A stretch of DNA of 64,000 bases from NCBI RefSeq assembly GCF_900996225.1, contig NZ_CAAJGL010000123.1, forward strand, positions 248,001 to 312,000, in the 5' to 3' direction. The stretch is from Paraburkholderia sp. BCC1884. Its GTDB lineage: Bacteria; Pseudomonadota; Gammaproteobacteria; Burkholderiales; Burkholderiaceae. Below are positions 55,627-64,000 of this stretch, in pieces. Both the position numbers and the translations under genes were made by a program. The notes below the pieces were generated by a model. The model saw only the letters and a program-made list of their open reading frames with translations. It was not told the origin of the DNA and made no database searches. The stretch's first letter is position 1. Each line of letters opens with the position of its first letter.

Positions 55627-56568
55627 ATGAAAAAAATCGTATCGCCATTGATCGGTGCATTGCTGATCGCAGGGCTCGTGGCATGTTCGAAGCAAGGTCC
55701 GGAATCGGCTTCCACGTCGTCGAGCGCACCGGCTTCCGGCGCTGCGTCGGGTCAAGCGAAGATTGGTCTGTCGATCTCAACGCTGAACAATCCGTTCTTC
55801 GTGTCGCTTCGCAAGGGCGCGGAAGACGAGGCGAAAAAAGAAGGCGTGACGCTGATTACCGTCGATGCACAGAACGACCCGGCCAAGCAGCAGGCCAGCG
55901 TCGAAGATTTGATCGAGAAAAAGGTCAGTGTCATCCTGATCAACCCGACGGATTCGTCGGCTGTCGCCAACGTGGTGAAGGAAGCGACTGACAAGGGCAT
56001 CAAGGTGATTTCGCTCGACCGTAGCGTGAAGGGTGCCGAAGTCAGCTCGCATATCGCCTCGGACAACGCGGCCGGCGGCAAGATGGCGGCGGACTTCCTC
56101 GTCGAGAAGCTCGGCGGCAAGGGCAATATCGTCGAGCTGCAAGGTATTCCGGGCTCGTCGGCAGCGCGTGAACGCGGCACCGGTTTCGATGACGAAGCAC
56201 AAGCCAAGGGCGGCGTAAAGATCGTCACGAAGCAGCCCGCCGACTTCGACCGTGCGAAGGGGTTGTCGGTGATGGAAAACATCATCCAGAGCAACAAGGA
56301 TATTCAAGCCGTGTTCGCGCAGAACGACGAAATGGCGCTCGGCGCGGTGAAGGCGTTGCAGGCAGCCGGTCTGAAGAATGTGGCGGTCGTTGGCTTCGAC
56401 GCGACGGACGATGCCATGGCGGCGGTCAAGGCCGGCACGATGGCGGCGACGGTCCAGCAGCAGCCGGAATTGATCGGCCAATACGGCGTGCAAACGGCCA
56501 GAAAACTGATGGACGGTCAGAGCGTCGACAAGTCGATCCCTGTTCCGCTGAACCTGTTCAAACAGTAA
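55627..56568 (+). CDS. rbsB: Ribose ABC transporter substrate-binding protein
   Basis: Sugar-binding protein of 313 aa (periplasmic-binding-protein type I fold). The N-terminus MKKIVSPLIGALLIAGLVACSKQ ends in a lipobox-like LVAC, suggesting a lipid-anchored protein where classical RbsB is soluble. The mature part has IGLSISTLNNPFFVSLRKGAEDEAKKEG, LINPTDSSAVANVV and VAVVGFDATDDAMAAVKAG, typical of RbsB. ATG 55627 is preceded by GGAGGAAG; an upstream in-frame start is rejected. It is last of the transporter genes and is followed by a terminator. Confidence 0.95.
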   Translation: MKKIVSPLIGALLIAGLVACSKQGPESASTSSSAPASGAASGQAKIGLSISTLNNPFFVSLRKGAEDEAKKEGVTLITVDAQNDPAKQQASVEDLIEKKVSVILINPTDSSAVANVVKEATDKGIKVISLDRSVKGAEVSSHIASDNAAGGKMAADFLVEKLGGKGNIVELQGIPGSSAARERGTGFDDEAQAKGGVKIVTKQPADFDRAKGLSVMENIIQSNKDIQAVFAQNDEMALGAVKALQAAGLKNVAVVGFDATDDAMAAVKAGTMAATVQQQPELIGQYGVQTARKLMDGQSVDKSIPVPLNLFKQ

Positions 56569-56676
56569 GTTCCCAAGGCAACTGCACGCGTAGTACCATC
56601 CGGCAAAGATGGCGGGCTATGCGGAATGGTTGCGTGTCGCGTTGCGAGTGCGACCTCGCCGGCGGCAGCCGGTGTA

Positions 56677-56708
56677 ACGCCCCCTTTACCGGGGGCGTCA
56701 ACATTTTT
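56677..56708 (+). terminator. Rho-independent terminator after rbsB
   Basis: An 8-bp GC-rich stem (56677-56684 with 56691-56698), loop TTTACC, is followed by a T5 run at 56704-56708. It ends 16 bases before the regulator start, so the regulator may be expressed partly by read-through or from its own promoter. Confidence 0.8.
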
Positions 56709-56724
56709 GACCTCAGGAATCAGT

Positions 56725-57750
56725 GTGACCCAGTTCGAGCGATTGACTATCGACGACATCGCGCGGCTCGCGAACGTTTCTCGCACGACTGCCAGCATGG
56801 TGATCAATGGCTACGCGGAACGCTACCGCATCTCGGCGGCAACGGTAGAGCGCGTGCTGCAGGTAGCGCGCGACAATCACTTCGTACCGTCGCAGTCGGC
56901 ACGCTCGCTGCGTTCGCGGCGCAGCAATACCGTCGGACTGGTCATTCCCGACCTCACCAATTCCGCACACTCGGCACTCGCGCAGGCGATGGAGTCGCTA
57001 TGCCGTAAGCAATACGGCTATCAACTGGTGATCGTCACCAGCGACGAAGACCCGGCGCGCGAGACCGAAGGCATTGCACATCTGGTTGCGCATCAGGTGG
57101 ACGGGATGATCGTCGTTCCCTGCACAGCCGACGCCAGGCGCTACGAGAAATGGATGAAACGACTGCCGCTGGTGTTTGCGGATCGTCGTGTGCTCGATAG
57201 CCAGATTCCGTATGTCGTAACCGACGCCACCGAAACCGTCGCGAGCCTGGTGGGCGATGCGCTGCAGCAAGGCGTACGCGAAGTCATCTATTTTGGCGGT
57301 CAGCCCGAGCTATCCGCGAGCCGCGACCGTCTGGCCGGTTACCGTCTTGCGCTCGCCGCGCACGGTGTGGCCGAGCAGCCCGGCTGGGTCCACGAACGCG
57401 ACTTTCAGCGCGATTCGGGCCACGCGCTGATGCAGGCCTGGTTCGGCCAGCACGGCCGCTATCCGCAGGCGCTATTCGCGGGATCGATCACACTGCTCGA
57501 AGGCGTGTTGTCGTTCATTAGCGAAACCCACAAACTCGCGCAGGCGCCCGAACGCCTGATGACCTTCGACGATCACCAATTGCTCGACTGCCTGCCGCTC
57601 CCGATCGACGCAATCGTGCAGGACAGCCAGCAGCTTGCCGACCAGAGTTTGCGCTGTGTGATGGCGTTGCTCGAAGGCGAGGCGACCCCTGCGTCGCTGC
57701 AGGTGCCTGCGCATATCCACTATCGGCGCGTGGTTTCCGCGCCGGGTTGA
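56725..57750 (+). CDS. LacI-family regulator resembling Cra/FruR
   Basis: Repressor of 341 aa. The LacI HTH is at residues about 5-30 (LTIDDIARLANVSRTTASMVINGYAERYRIS), then the hinge and a PBP1-like sensor with GLVIPDLTNSAHSALAQAMESL, FGGQPELSASRDRLAGYRLAL and FDDHQLLDCLPLPIDAIVQD. These are closer to E. coli Cra/FruR than to RbsR. The start is GTG 56725 with CAGGAAT upstream; longer frames from 56626 run through the terminator and are rejected. Its position after rbsB suggests it controls the rbs operon, probably with a phosphorylated sugar as effector. Confidence 0.9.
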   Translation: MTQFERLTIDDIARLANVSRTTASMVINGYAERYRISAATVERVLQVARDNHFVPSQSARSLRSRRSNTVGLVIPDLTNSAHSALAQAMESLCRKQYGYQLVIVTSDEDPARETEGIAHLVAHQVDGMIVVPCTADARRYEKWMKRLPLVFADRRVLDSQIPYVVTDATETVASLVGDALQQGVREVIYFGGQPELSASRDRLAGYRLALAAHGVAEQPGWVHERDFQRDSGHALMQAWFGQHGRYPQALFAGSITLLEGVLSFISETHKLAQAPERLMTFDDHQLLDCLPLPIDAIVQDSQQLADQSLRCVMALLEGEATPASLQVPAHIHYRRVVSAPG

Positions 57751-57919
57751 AGCAACGCTACGCCTCGCTTTCCAGATACCCTCCGCTCGCTCGACGTCTC
57801 TGATTGGCGATTGCTCGCGTAGCGATTTCGCGAGCATGCCGGATGTTGCTGGTCGGGATAAAAAGCAACTAACTGTCAATTTTTTCAACGTCCACCCCTC
57901 AAAGGGCGGACCCTGTTTC

Positions 57920-60900
57920 TCAACTATCCGTGCCGGCCACCGGAAGAGTGAAGTAGAACCGCGCCCCGCCATGAACGGACCGATTGTCCGCCGAGATATG
58001 GCCGCCATGGGTTTCGATGATCGACCGGCAAATGGGCAGTCCCATCCCCATGCCGTTCTCCTTGGTCGTGAAAAAGCTCTCGAACAGGCTGTCGAGATGA
58101 TTCAGGGCGATGCCCGGACCGTTATCTTCGACGACACAACGCAGCGTGGCGGCGTCCTCCATGGCGACCCGGATCGTGATCTCGCGCCGGGTACTTCGCG
58201 TTTGTTCGATTGCCTGCATGGCATTCACGGTGAGATTCACGACCACCTGCTGCAACTGGATGCGGTCGACCCGCACTTGAGGCGTCCCATCGACGAGTTG
58301 GCGCGTCACGGCGACGTGGCGCGATTGCACTTCGTGACGCAAAAACACGAGCGCTTCATCGATGAGTTCGTCGAGCGATGTCAGCGTGCGTTCGGGTGCT
58401 CGTCGAACTGCCATGCCGCGAATGCGGCCGATGATCTCCGTCGCATGCCGGGCATCGGCGATGATGCGCATGTTGGTGGCTCGTACTTCGGCGAGATCCG
58501 GTACGGGGCGATTGAGCCAGCCTAAACCGGCCTGACTGTTCAAGGCGATAGCGGTGAGCGGTTGCTTCAGTTCGTGGGCAATCGAGGCGGTCAGCTCGCC
58601 GAGCATGGAAATACGCGCCGCGTGTGCAAAGTCCGCCTGCACACGTTGAAGCATTTCCTGTGCACGAATACGTTCTGTCAGGTCGACCAGACTGATGACG
58701 GCGACGCCTGGATCGTCGCTCATTCGAGGGCGCGCAACGGTGAACAGCACATCGATGACTCGCCCGTCCAGTGTCGGAAGCCGGGTCGTCTCCTGAAACA
58801 GATCGTCGCCGTTATAGCGGCTTTCCAGCGCACGTCGAAAAGTGGCGGGACTCTCCCGCCAGACCCAACTCAGCGGGCCGAGCAATTCACGCCGGTCCCG
58901 CGCGCCGAACATCTGCACCGCACTGTTGTTGACGTCTTCGAGGATGAGCCCATCGAGCGCGCTGGCCAGCCATTCGGGATGCTCATCGATATAGGCTGAA
59001 AGATCCTCGACACCTTGCGCTCGTAGCTCCGTCAACATGGCGATCAGAGCCTGGGCCTCGGTCTGCCACAAACCGACTGGCGTTTCGCTGAAGAGGTGAC
59101 GGTAGCGATGCTCGCTGCGCCGAAGGTCGGCGTATAGCCTTGCATTCTCCAACGAAATCGCGGCCTGGGACGCCAGCAGCCTCAGCACGGCGATGCGGGC
59201 GGGCGTGAAAACGCGCGGGGTCAGGGTGTTCTCGAGATACAGCACGCCGATCAGTTTGCCCTGCTTGATGAGCGGCAGACACAGAATGGATCTGCAGGCG
59301 TGATCCCGGATGTATTCGTCCCCCGAGAAGGGGCTTTGGTCCAGGGCATCGTCTAGCAAAAGGCTGTCGCTGGTCCGTATCACGTAGCGCAGAATCGATT
59401 CGGGGAACGCAGCGGGCGCAACGCGAGTATGAGGAATGCGGACCTCGACCGTATCGCGCACCGTGGCCGCTTCCGCTTCGATCCACAACTCATCGCCGCG
59501 TGGCAGCACCAGCACCCCCCGATCGGCGCCAGCATGCTCAAGTGCGAGAATCATCAGCGTGTGAATCAATTCATTCAGGCCGATCTGGCTGAAGATTGTT
59601 TGCGACACCTTGACGACGGTGCCAAGGTCCAGTTGCTCGACCGAAGTCGCCATCGTGCTCTCGGCGTGCAGCGACACTTCCTGCCGCAATTGCGCATGGG
59701 TCCTGTCCAGTTGACGGACTTTGCCGAAAGCACCCCAGCGCACGTAGCAGGCGCGTGCATTCCGAAGATAAGTGTCGGCGATCGTCTCGAATCCGCGAGA
59801 CGCATAGAACCGCGCGGCGACTTCATTGGCCACGCCCTGATTCTGAATGAAGCCGTGTTCGCGGGCGGAGCGTATCGCTTCTTCGTAAAGATGCATGGCG
59901 TCGGAGTCACGGGCCTCGATACGCGCGATCTCCGCACGGACCAGCGCGAGCCGATTGCGAAAATTTTCGGGGCAGTGATGAGTCCAGTGTTCGAATTTGC
60001 GGAGCTTCGTCTCGAGGACTACCCTGAATTCCTGTTGCCGAGCGACAGATACCGTCGGATACAGCGCAGTCAGCGTAAGCGCGTGATAGAAGTGATAGGT
60101 TGCCTCGATCGGCATGCTCATGGCGGCAGCGAGCACTGGTTCGGCCTGCGTCGCACAATCGAGCGCCTCGCCATACTCGCCATCGAGGAAGGCGAGTATC
60201 TGTTTCATGATGTGATAGAAGACGATGCCGCAGCCGAACGTTGCCGTGACGATAGTGGCGAAGCTTGCCGTCTCGTCAAACGTGCCGTCGCCCAATCTGA
60301 GCGTGCGCGTCGACCGGCCCTGAAGGCTCGCGATGAATTGCTGCTCGAGTCGTATCGTCTCGTAGACGGCATCGTTGTGGCTTTGCCGCGCGAACGCCGC
60401 GAATTTCACCGACTGCGTCTGCACGTCTTCAAGAGCGTCTCCCTTCTCGATCAACTGCCAGACGGTCTCGAAGGCGAGAAAACCCCCGTACACGAAGTCG
60501 CCCACGTCGAGACAGGCGGCGAAGGCCTGCTCCAGAATCGGCAGGCCGGTCGCGAAGTGATGACGCCAGAAGTTGACGTGGTCGCCGTGCAGGTGAAGCA
60601 AGGTCCCGCGCAAATGGAGATTGCCCAACTTCTCGTTGAGTTGCAGCGACAGTTCGGAGAACTGGAAGGCGGAGGCGATATCGCCCATTGCCGAGACCAG
60701 CCAGAGCGAATACACGCCGTAAGCGAAACTCGATTGATCGGTATTGCCGTGCTGCATGGAAAGGTTGATCGCCTTCAGCGTCACCAACGGGAAGAGCAAT
60801 GGCCGTCCGATGTATGCGCAAGGCACCGCATCCACCAGCAGGTTGATGATGGCTTGCATCGTGGGATCGTCCGCCATCGGCGCATCGAGCATGTCGGTGA

Positions 60901-63508
60901 TGGCGCGTCCGCGAAGACTGGTCTGAACCTCCCGCAACCCGGCTTCGACTGCGATCTGAATGTCGTGACCGGTTTCCGGCAGGGTCACACCGAAATCCCG
61001 GAGCGCCCCGAGCGCCACGTTGAAACCTTCGTCATACTTACTCGCAACCTGATACTGCTTGATGCGCAGGCTATACACCTTGGCCCGATCGAGTTTGCTG
61101 TGCGCCAGGCCCAGGATCATGTCGAACAGCGCGTCCGCCGTGCGAAAATTTCCCACCAGATATTCGCACTCGGACAGTGCGAGATAGAGATCGAAGGTCT
61201 CCTCGTAGCGTCGCGTCCAGGCGTCCGCGGACAGTAGCCCGGCGGCCTGCGCGAGGTAGTTTCGAGCGGAGACGTAGGCGGTCGAATGTTTCGCGCGCTT
61301 GCCCGCCACGATGTTCAACTCTACTACGCGCTCGCGCTCTTCCTGCGTAGTGATCAGCGCGGCGCCGCGATTCAGGTGATTCACGATATCGAAGATGCGC
61401 TCTTCGAGTTCCTCGGGCGCGGTCCCCGATGCGAGCAACCGGCCGATCCGCAGATGCGCTGCCGCGCGTTCGTCGAGCGGAATCAACGCGTACGCCGCCT
61501 CGTGAACGCGATCATGGACAAACTTATAAGTGTTCTCGACCCGGAAGACGAGACCCGACTTCACGGCGTCCCACAGTTCTGCGTGAACCTCTTGCGCGGC
61601 GCCGCCGCGAACGAGCGTCAGCGTGCCGACATCGGCCACGTTGCCCAGGCAGGCAAGCTGCCTCAACGTGTCCTGCGTATTGGCCGGCTGACGACCAAGC
61701 TTCGCGGCCATGAGGTCGGCGACGTTTTCGGTGAAGCCCTTGGCCCGAATACGAGGTAGATCCCATGTCCACCTGGCGGCGCCATGATCGAATGCAAGCA
61801 GCTTCTCCTCGGTCAGCGCAGTGAGGAACTGGATCGCGAAGAATGGGTTGCCACCCGTCTTTTCATGCACTAACTGTGCGAGTGGACGAGCCATCGAGCG
61901 GTCGCAGCGTAGCGAATCGGCCACCAGTTCCGCGACGCTTGCAGGCATGAGGGGAGCGAGAACGGTCTCCTCCATGTGCCCGCCGGCGCGTCGGATCGAG
62001 TCGAGCGTGCGCATCAGTGGATGCGGGAGATCGACCTCATTGTCACGGTATGCGCCGACCAGAAGGAGATGCCGCACCTCGGGATGCGTCATCAGATGCT
62101 CGATCAGATCGAGGGTCGCGACGTCCAGCCATTGAAGATCGTCGACGAACAAGGCGAGAGGATGCTCTGCTGCGGCAAACACGCCGAGGAATCGTCGAAA
62201 CACGAGCTGGAAGCGGCTCTGTGCATCGCGTGGAGGGAGGGCGGGGACGGGCGGTTGCTCGCCGATGATAAGCGCCAACTCCGGGATGAGATTCACCATG
62301 AGTTCGCCATTCGGGCCCAAGGCTTCCATGAGGGCGCTTCGCCAGCGATCGACCTCCTCGTCACTTTTCCCGAGTAATTCGCGGACAAGAGATTGAAAGG
62401 CCTGCGCCAGCGTCATGTAAGGACTGTCGCGTTTGTATTGATCGACCTTGCCGGCCGCGAACAGTCCGCGCGGCGGGACCAGCACCTTGTGCAACTCGTT
62501 GACGACCGACGATTTCCCGATTCCGGCGTAACCCGAGACGAGCACCATTTCGGCCTTGCCAGTGGCTACGACGCGATCGAAAGTCTCGATGAGCGCCTTG
62601 ATCTGCTCGGCGCGCCCATACAGTCGTTCGGGGATCAGCAGCCGGTCAGAGGCATCGTGCGCGCAAAGTGGAAACGGTTCGATCCGGCCATGCAACTGCC
62701 ACGCCGAGAGACAGGCCCTGAGATCGGCTTCGACACCGGAGGCGGTCTGATAGCGACTTTCCGCGGTCTTGGCGAGCAGTTTGAGTACGATGCTCTCAAC
62801 CGGCGCGGGGATGCCGCTGACGCGTTCGCTCGGTGGCGGCGGCTGCCGGGCGATATGGCAATGAATCCATTCCATTGCGTCCGATGCCATGAACGGCAAC
62901 GTTCCGGTCAACATCTCGTACAGCGTCACGCCCAGCGAATAGAGATCGCTGCGTGCGTCGATCGACCGGTTCATCCGGCCGGTCTGCTCGGGTGCCATAT
63001 AAGCGAACGTGCCGGCAATGATCTCTGGGGGCGCTGGTGTCTGGCGCTCCTGCTGCAATTGGGATGCGATGCCGAAACCTGTGAGCCGCAGCGCGTCATG
63101 GGCGTCGACAAGCACATTCGCCGGCTTAATGTCCTTATGAATCAGGCCGCGCCGATGAACATGGCCAATTGCGATTGCGAGGTTGAGGGCAAGACGCAGA
63201 AAGTGCGTCATTTCGAGGGGCCGCCCAAGCGAGCGGTCGAGCGGTTCGCAGCCGTTATCGTCGAGAACTAACGCGGGTAGCGCGTTGTGGCGGCTGAGCG
63301 CGAGGGGTTGGGCCGCCCACCGGGAATCCAGCACGGCCGCGAGGGAGTATTCGTGCTCGAGACGCGTGACGCTTCGGGACGCCGGGCGTGCCGCAACTAG
63401 CGTGAGTACCGAGACAGGATTGCCTGGCTGCCGGGCGCGGTATAACGAAAAATCTCCATCGGCGCGTAGCGATTCCAACTCGTATCCGGTGAGATCCATG
63501 TAATCCAT
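57920..63508 (-). CDS. Giant fusion: Ser/Thr kinase-like domain, AAA ATPase, TPR-like region, GAF, PAS-like, histidine kinase (copy 2)
   Basis: A 1862-aa paralogue of the protein at 11817-17351 with the same order. The kinase fold (about 8-280) keeps HKDIKPAN (D126, K128, N131), but the DFG Asp is Gly144 (LTGFG) and no VAxK lysine is clear. The ATPase has GYAGIGKSS and FVDDLQWLD. Helical repeats follow, then GAF (starting VVKVSQTIFSQIGLNEL), a PAS-like segment (EDVNNSAVQMFGARDRREL), HisKA with SIAHELKQP (H1645) and HATPase (EDNGPGIA, GMGMGLPICRS). The start is ambiguous: ATG 63508 or 63499 look best although the Shine-Dalgarno is weak, and the frame is open to 63625. It is convergent with the Cra-like gene, and no regulator is adjacent. 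Confidence 0.9.
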   Translation of the reverse strand: MDYMDLTGYELESLRADGDFSLYRARQPGNPVSVLTLVAARPASRSVTRLEHEYSLAAVLDSRWAAQPLALSRHNALPALVLDDNGCEPLDRSLGRPLEMTHFLRLALNLAIAIGHVHRRGLIHKDIKPANVLVDAHDALRLTGFGIASQLQQERQTPAPPEIIAGTFAYMAPEQTGRMNRSIDARSDLYSLGVTLYEMLTGTLPFMASDAMEWIHCHIARQPPPPSERVSGIPAPVESIVLKLLAKTAESRYQTASGVEADLRACLSAWQLHGRIEPFPLCAHDASDRLLIPERLYGRAEQIKALIETFDRVVATGKAEMVLVSGYAGIGKSSVVNELHKVLVPPRGLFAAGKVDQYKRDSPYMTLAQAFQSLVRELLGKSDEEVDRWRSALMEALGPNGELMVNLIPELALIIGEQPPVPALPPRDAQSRFQLVFRRFLGVFAAAEHPLALFVDDLQWLDVATLDLIEHLMTHPEVRHLLLVGAYRDNEVDLPHPLMRTLDSIRRAGGHMEETVLAPLMPASVAELVADSLRCDRSMARPLAQLVHEKTGGNPFFAIQFLTALTEEKLLAFDHGAARWTWDLPRIRAKGFTENVADLMAAKLGRQPANTQDTLRQLACLGNVADVGTLTLVRGGAAQEVHAELWDAVKSGLVFRVENTYKFVHDRVHEAAYALIPLDERAAAHLRIGRLLASGTAPEELEERIFDIVNHLNRGAALITTQEERERVVELNIVAGKRAKHSTAYVSARNYLAQAAGLLSADAWTRRYEETFDLYLALSECEYLVGNFRTADALFDMILGLAHSKLDRAKVYSLRIKQYQVASKYDEGFNVALGALRDFGVTLPETGHDIQIAVEAGLREVQTSLRGRAITDMLDAPMADDPTMQAIINLLVDAVPCAYIGRPLLFPLVTLKAINLSMQHGNTDQSSFAYGVYSLWLVSAMGDIASAFQFSELSLQLNEKLGNLHLRGTLLHLHGDHVNFWRHHFATGLPILEQAFAACLDVGDFVYGGFLAFETVWQLIEKGDALEDVQTQSVKFAAFARQSHNDAVYETIRLEQQFIASLQGRSTRTLRLGDGTFDETASFATIVTATFGCGIVFYHIMKQILAFLDGEYGEALDCATQAEPVLAAAMSMPIEATYHFYHALTLTALYPTVSVARQQEFRVVLETKLRKFEHWTHHCPENFRNRLALVRAEIARIEARDSDAMHLYEEAIRSAREHGFIQNQGVANEVAARFYASRGFETIADTYLRNARACYVRWGAFGKVRQLDRTHAQLRQEVSLHAESTMATSVEQLDLGTVVKVSQTIFSQIGLNELIHTLMILALEHAGADRGVLVLPRGDELWIEAEAATVRDTVEVRIPHTRVAPAAFPESILRYVIRTSDSLLLDDALDQSPFSGDEYIRDHACRSILCLPLIKQGKLIGVLYLENTLTPRVFTPARIAVLRLLASQAAISLENARLYADLRRSEHRYRHLFSETPVGLWQTEAQALIAMLTELRAQGVEDLSAYIDEHPEWLASALDGLILEDVNNSAVQMFGARDRRELLGPLSWVWRESPATFRRALESRYNGDDLFQETTRLPTLDGRVIDVLFTVARPRMSDDPGVAVISLVDLTERIRAQEMLQRVQADFAHAARISMLGELTASIAHELKQPLTAIALNSQAGLGWLNRPVPDLAEVRATNMRIIADARHATEIIGRIRGMAVRRAPERTLTSLDELIDEALVFLRHEVQSRHVAVTRQLVDGTPQVRVDRIQLQQVVVNLTVNAMQAIEQTRSTRREITIRVAMEDAATLRCVVEDNGPGIALNHLDSLFESFFTTKENGMGMGLPICRSIIETHGGHISADNRSVHGGARFYFTLPVAGTDS

Positions 63509-64000
63509 GTTGTCTCGCTGGGAACACTGTTCTTCGGTGATTTTGCGCGATTCCGAGTCCCTTTGCCACCGCTGAGCCGTTCGCGTACGAAAGGGCGCCG
63601 GGTGAAAAACGCCGAGCGAGTCCAACTTCTACCCACTCGAATGTCGCACCGTGGCGCCAATCGACTGGCCCACGGGATGACTCGTTATCCTGAGTTTTAG
63701 TCTCTGCTGAAAACGATTGCTTAACAAGCGTTTTCTGTCGTCACTCCATGCGCGCCGTCGGCGTTGGCGAGGACTGGGCGCAAATCGATACCTGGAAGCA
63801 GCGATCGTCCATGCGGTTTTGAGCAATATCGTGCGTTGCCGAAACAGAGAGAAATTCCCCGGCGGTAACATGAAAACGGGTGAGAAGTTTCAACCGATCT
63901 GAGCTTCGAGATGACGATCGACGACGTGCAATCACGGTAGTGATGACGTAGCGAATACGACGTCAGTTCCGGCATCGTCATCGACCCTGTTCCTCAACGC
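63509..64000. other. Region upstream of giant kinase 2 to the window end
   Basis: About 490 bases with only short open frames, none recognised. It should contain the promoter of the kinase gene on the minus strand. No terminator or palindrome stood out. Confidence 0.3.

Noticed and set aside
57836..58525. Plus-strand open frame of about 230 codons over the 3' end of giant kinase 2.
   Set aside because: Antisense to the HATPase/HisKA coding region, with no domain of its own.
59429..61237. Long open frame on the plus strand (about 600 codons) inside giant kinase 2.
   Set aside because: It is antisense to a convincingly multidomain protein, is rich in Arg/His/Gln and has no recognisable motifs. 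This is a GC-driven shadow frame.

Overview
The window looks like part of a secondary replicon (megaplasmid or chromid) of a Burkholderiaceae bacterium, most likely Paraburkholderia or Caballeronia. Three things support this: high-GC coding sequence with GTG and TTG starts, proteins typical of that group (Sec-containing formate dehydrogenase, NodT/FUSC efflux, giant kinase/ATPase/histidine-kinase fusions), and a complete plasmid-type replication and partition module in the middle. This is inferred from protein character, not from a database search.

Layout. 0-11.6 kb: a ClpC-like unfoldase (minus), then a three-gene respiratory formate dehydrogenase operon whose catalytic subunit reads through an in-frame TGA as selenocysteine, an SDR oxidoreductase, a serine hydroxymethyltransferase, and an MscS channel with a C-terminal cyclic-nucleotide-binding domain. 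11.8-28.3 kb: a signalling-rich block with a 1844-aa pseudokinase-like/AAA/GAF/PAS/histidine-kinase protein, an enoyl-CoA hydratase, a NodT/FUSC efflux pair, a stand-alone GAF histidine kinase, two FixJ-like response regulators, a lone receiver and an AraC regulator. 28.6-37.4 kb: a winged-helix/STAND-type regulator with a palindrome over its promoter, a CNB-TrxR-like flavoprotein, and a fumC-cupin-mqo-tautomerase cluster.

37.4-45.7 kb: about 3.6 kb without recognisable genes, then three near-identical copies of GTGTCCGGATCCGGACAC (candidate parS), a terminator, parB, parA, an iteron-bearing origin, and repA. ParA/ParB probably act on the palindromes, and RepA on the GGTTTTTGTG iterons next to its own promoter.

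46-57.8 kb: a catabolic and stress cluster (aldehyde dehydrogenase, ABM monooxygenase, Old Yellow Enzyme, and a katG split by a one-base insertion), then a complete ribose operon rbsK-D-A-C-B followed by a Cra-like LacI-family regulator. 57.9-63.5 kb: a second giant kinase/ATPase/histidine kinase, paralogous to the first. No tRNA, rRNA, insertion sequence or CRISPR array was recognised.
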